From contig JAHEEO010000170.1 in NCBI GenBank assembly GCA_024640665.1, forward strand, positions 1 through 6,682: a DNA stretch of 6,682 bases. The letters are read 5' to 3'. Positions 5,500-6,682 of this stretch are shown one piece after another. The stretch is from Rhodospirillales bacterium (GTDB lineage Bacteria; Pseudomonadota; Gammaproteobacteria; Steroidobacterales; Rariloculaceae). Position numbers and translations under genes: made by a program. The notes under the pieces are model-generated. The model ran no database searches. It was not told where the DNA came from and saw only the letters and a list, made by a program, of their open reading frames with translations. How positions within the stretch are numbered: the first letter of the stretch is position 1; every line of letters begins with the position of its first letter.

Positions 5500-6682
5500 A
5501 TGAGATTAGTAAGGATCTTGCGCCTGCTCGCCGCGGCGTTTGCCTTTCACGGCCTAAGTCCAGCGATTGCGCAGAGCGTGCTGGAAGAAATACACGTTAC
5601 GGGTGTGCCGATCAATCAGTCTCCAGGCGAGCTTGCGCAGTCTGTGACGGTGTTGCGCGATGAAACGCTCGATCGTATTCGTGCCGGTAATTTGGGTGAA
5701 ACGCTGGCGGGGCAGTTGGGCATCAGTTCGTCATTCTTCGGCGCTGGATCTTCGCGACCCATTATTCGGGGTCTTGCGGGTCCGCGCGTGCGGACGATGG
5801 AAGATGGCATCGATTCGATGGATTTATCCGGCCTCAGTATCGACCATGCAGTGAGCATCGATCCGCTGGTCGCTCAACAGATTGAAGTCTTTCGTGGGCC
5901 AACAACTTTACTCTATGGAAGTGGCGCGGTCGGCGGGGTCATAAACACTGTCACCAATCGTATTCCCGAAACCGCGCCTGCAGACGGGCTGGACGCAGCG
6001 ATCGAATTGCGCGGCGATTCCGTATCCGATGGGCAATCCGCAGGTATCGCGGTTGATGGCGGTGGCGCCAACGTGGCATGGCATCTGGACGCGGCGAGTC
6101 GAAGCGCCGACGATTACGAGATTCCTGGTTTTGCCGACTTAGATGCAATTGTATTGGAGTCAACCAGTGAACCGGCAGGTATTGTTCCGAACAGCGATCT
6201 CGAAACAGAGAGTCTCGCCGCCGGTATCAGTTGGTTGGGCGACAATAGTCTGTTTGGGGTCGCCGTCAGTTCATTCGCCGCCAACTACGGATTGCCAGGG
6301 CACCACGAAGAAGAAATCGCAGCAGCTGTTCAATCGAATTCCGACAGCGAGTTCGCGCGAATCGATCTGGAGCAAACCCGGGTCGATCTCAAGGGTGAAT
6401 GGTTTGGCGTCTCTGAAGGCATTCAGGTGATCAATTTTCGGGCTGGAGTCAATGACTACGCGCACGTCGAACTTGAAGGGGGTGCGATTGGCACGCGCTT
6501 TGACAATGAAGCGTTTGAAGCACGCATCGAAGTCCTACACTCACCCTGGGGGCGCTGGCAGGGCGCAATAGGTGTGCAGTTCGGGCAGCGGAAGTTTTCG
6601 GCGATTGGCGAGGAGGCATTCGTTCCGCCCGTGGATACGGGCAGTGTTGGCTTGTTCATGATAGAGCAGCGCGACACCGATT
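5500..6682 (+). CDS. ZnuD-like TonB-dependent receptor, 3'-truncated by window end
   Basis: 394 codons are visible and no stop is reached; full-length relatives have roughly 700 residues, so most of the barrel is missing. AGGA at 5489-5492 supports ATG 5500. Residues 1-24 are a signal peptide (AIA then Q). A TonB-box-like LEEIHVTGV follows at 28-36. The plug domain at about 45-155 has RPIIRGLAGPRV (86-97), QQIEVFRGPTTLLYGSGAVGG (126-146) and INTVTNRIPE. Like Neisseria ZnuD it has an SIDHAVSID segment; its D115-H116 matches, as I recall, the Asp-His pair that binds zinc in ZnuD. The barrel includes YGLPGHHEEE (263-272), a His/Glu cluster at the place where ZnuD-type receptors carry YGLPGH followed by His-rich loops. 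The likely job is zinc, or another transition metal, uptake across the outer membrane with TonB-ExbBD. It is probably co-transcribed with the small His/Cys gene 72 bases upstream. Confidence 0.9.
   Translation, partial: MRLVRILRLLAAAFAFHGLSPAIAQSVLEEIHVTGVPINQSPGELAQSVTVLRDETLDRIRAGNLGETLAGQLGISSSFFGAGSSRPIIRGLAGPRVRTMEDGIDSMDLSGLSIDHAVSIDPLVAQQIEVFRGPTTLLYGSGAVGGVINTVTNRIPETAPADGLDAAIELRGDSVSDGQSAGIAVDGGGANVAWHLDAASRSADDYEIPGFADLDAIVLESTSEPAGIVPNSDLETESLAAGISWLGDNSLFGVAVSSFAANYGLPGHHEEEIAAAVQSNSDSEFARIDLEQTRVDLKGEWFGVSEGIQVINFRAGVNDYAHVELEGGAIGTRFDNEAFEARIEVLHSPWGRWQGAIGVQFGQRKFSAIGEEAFVPPVDTGSVGLFMIEQRDTD

Noticed and set aside
6143..6430. 95-residue + strand frame inside the receptor gene
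   Set aside because: The receptor frame from 5500 runs through this stretch with plug and barrel motifs; this is a shadow.

Overview
The window reads as ordinary, densely packed chromosomal DNA of a Gram-negative bacterium. A TonB-dependent receptor, a probable lipoprotein and several Sec signal peptides imply an outer membrane. The mix of families (dienelactone hydrolase, WHy/LEA-14 lipoprotein, ZnuD-like receptor with a small Cys/His partner) fits a gammaproteobacterium, possibly an environmental or marine one. That placement is inference; there is no rRNA or marker gene. All seven genes lie on the + strand. No stretch over 300 bases lacks a gene, and no tRNA, rRNA, CRISPR, IS element or phage feature was seen.

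Region 1 (1-2609): the window opens inside a long gene whose visible part holds the tail of one SnoaL/NTF2-like unit and two complete ones, each followed by the same proline-rich linker signature. After 33 bases comes a 347-residue protein that I do not recognise. The two may be co-transcribed.

Region 2 (2610-5068): a 164-base gap with two inverted repeats leads to an exported SMP-30/gluconolactonase-like beta-propeller protein. A terminator-like stretch with a T7 tract follows, then a small WHy-domain probable lipoprotein (GTG start) and a cytoplasmic dienelactone hydrolase family protein (GTG start). The last two are 35 bases apart and probably co-transcribed. No pathway clearly ties these genes together.

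Region 3 (5069-6682): a probable metal-uptake unit. A small exported protein rich in His and Cys is followed by a TonB-dependent receptor resembling the zinc receptor ZnuD, cut by the window end. The small gene is preceded by a TTGACA-N17-TATTTT promoter whose spacer is filled by an 18-base imperfect palindrome. The -10 lies so close to the ATG that the transcript would be leaderless. A strong hairpin separates the two genes. This promoter/operator arrangement and the triplicated SnoaL-like protein are the most interesting items. I see no convincing evidence of a wholly new system, though the 347-residue orphan has no assigned function.
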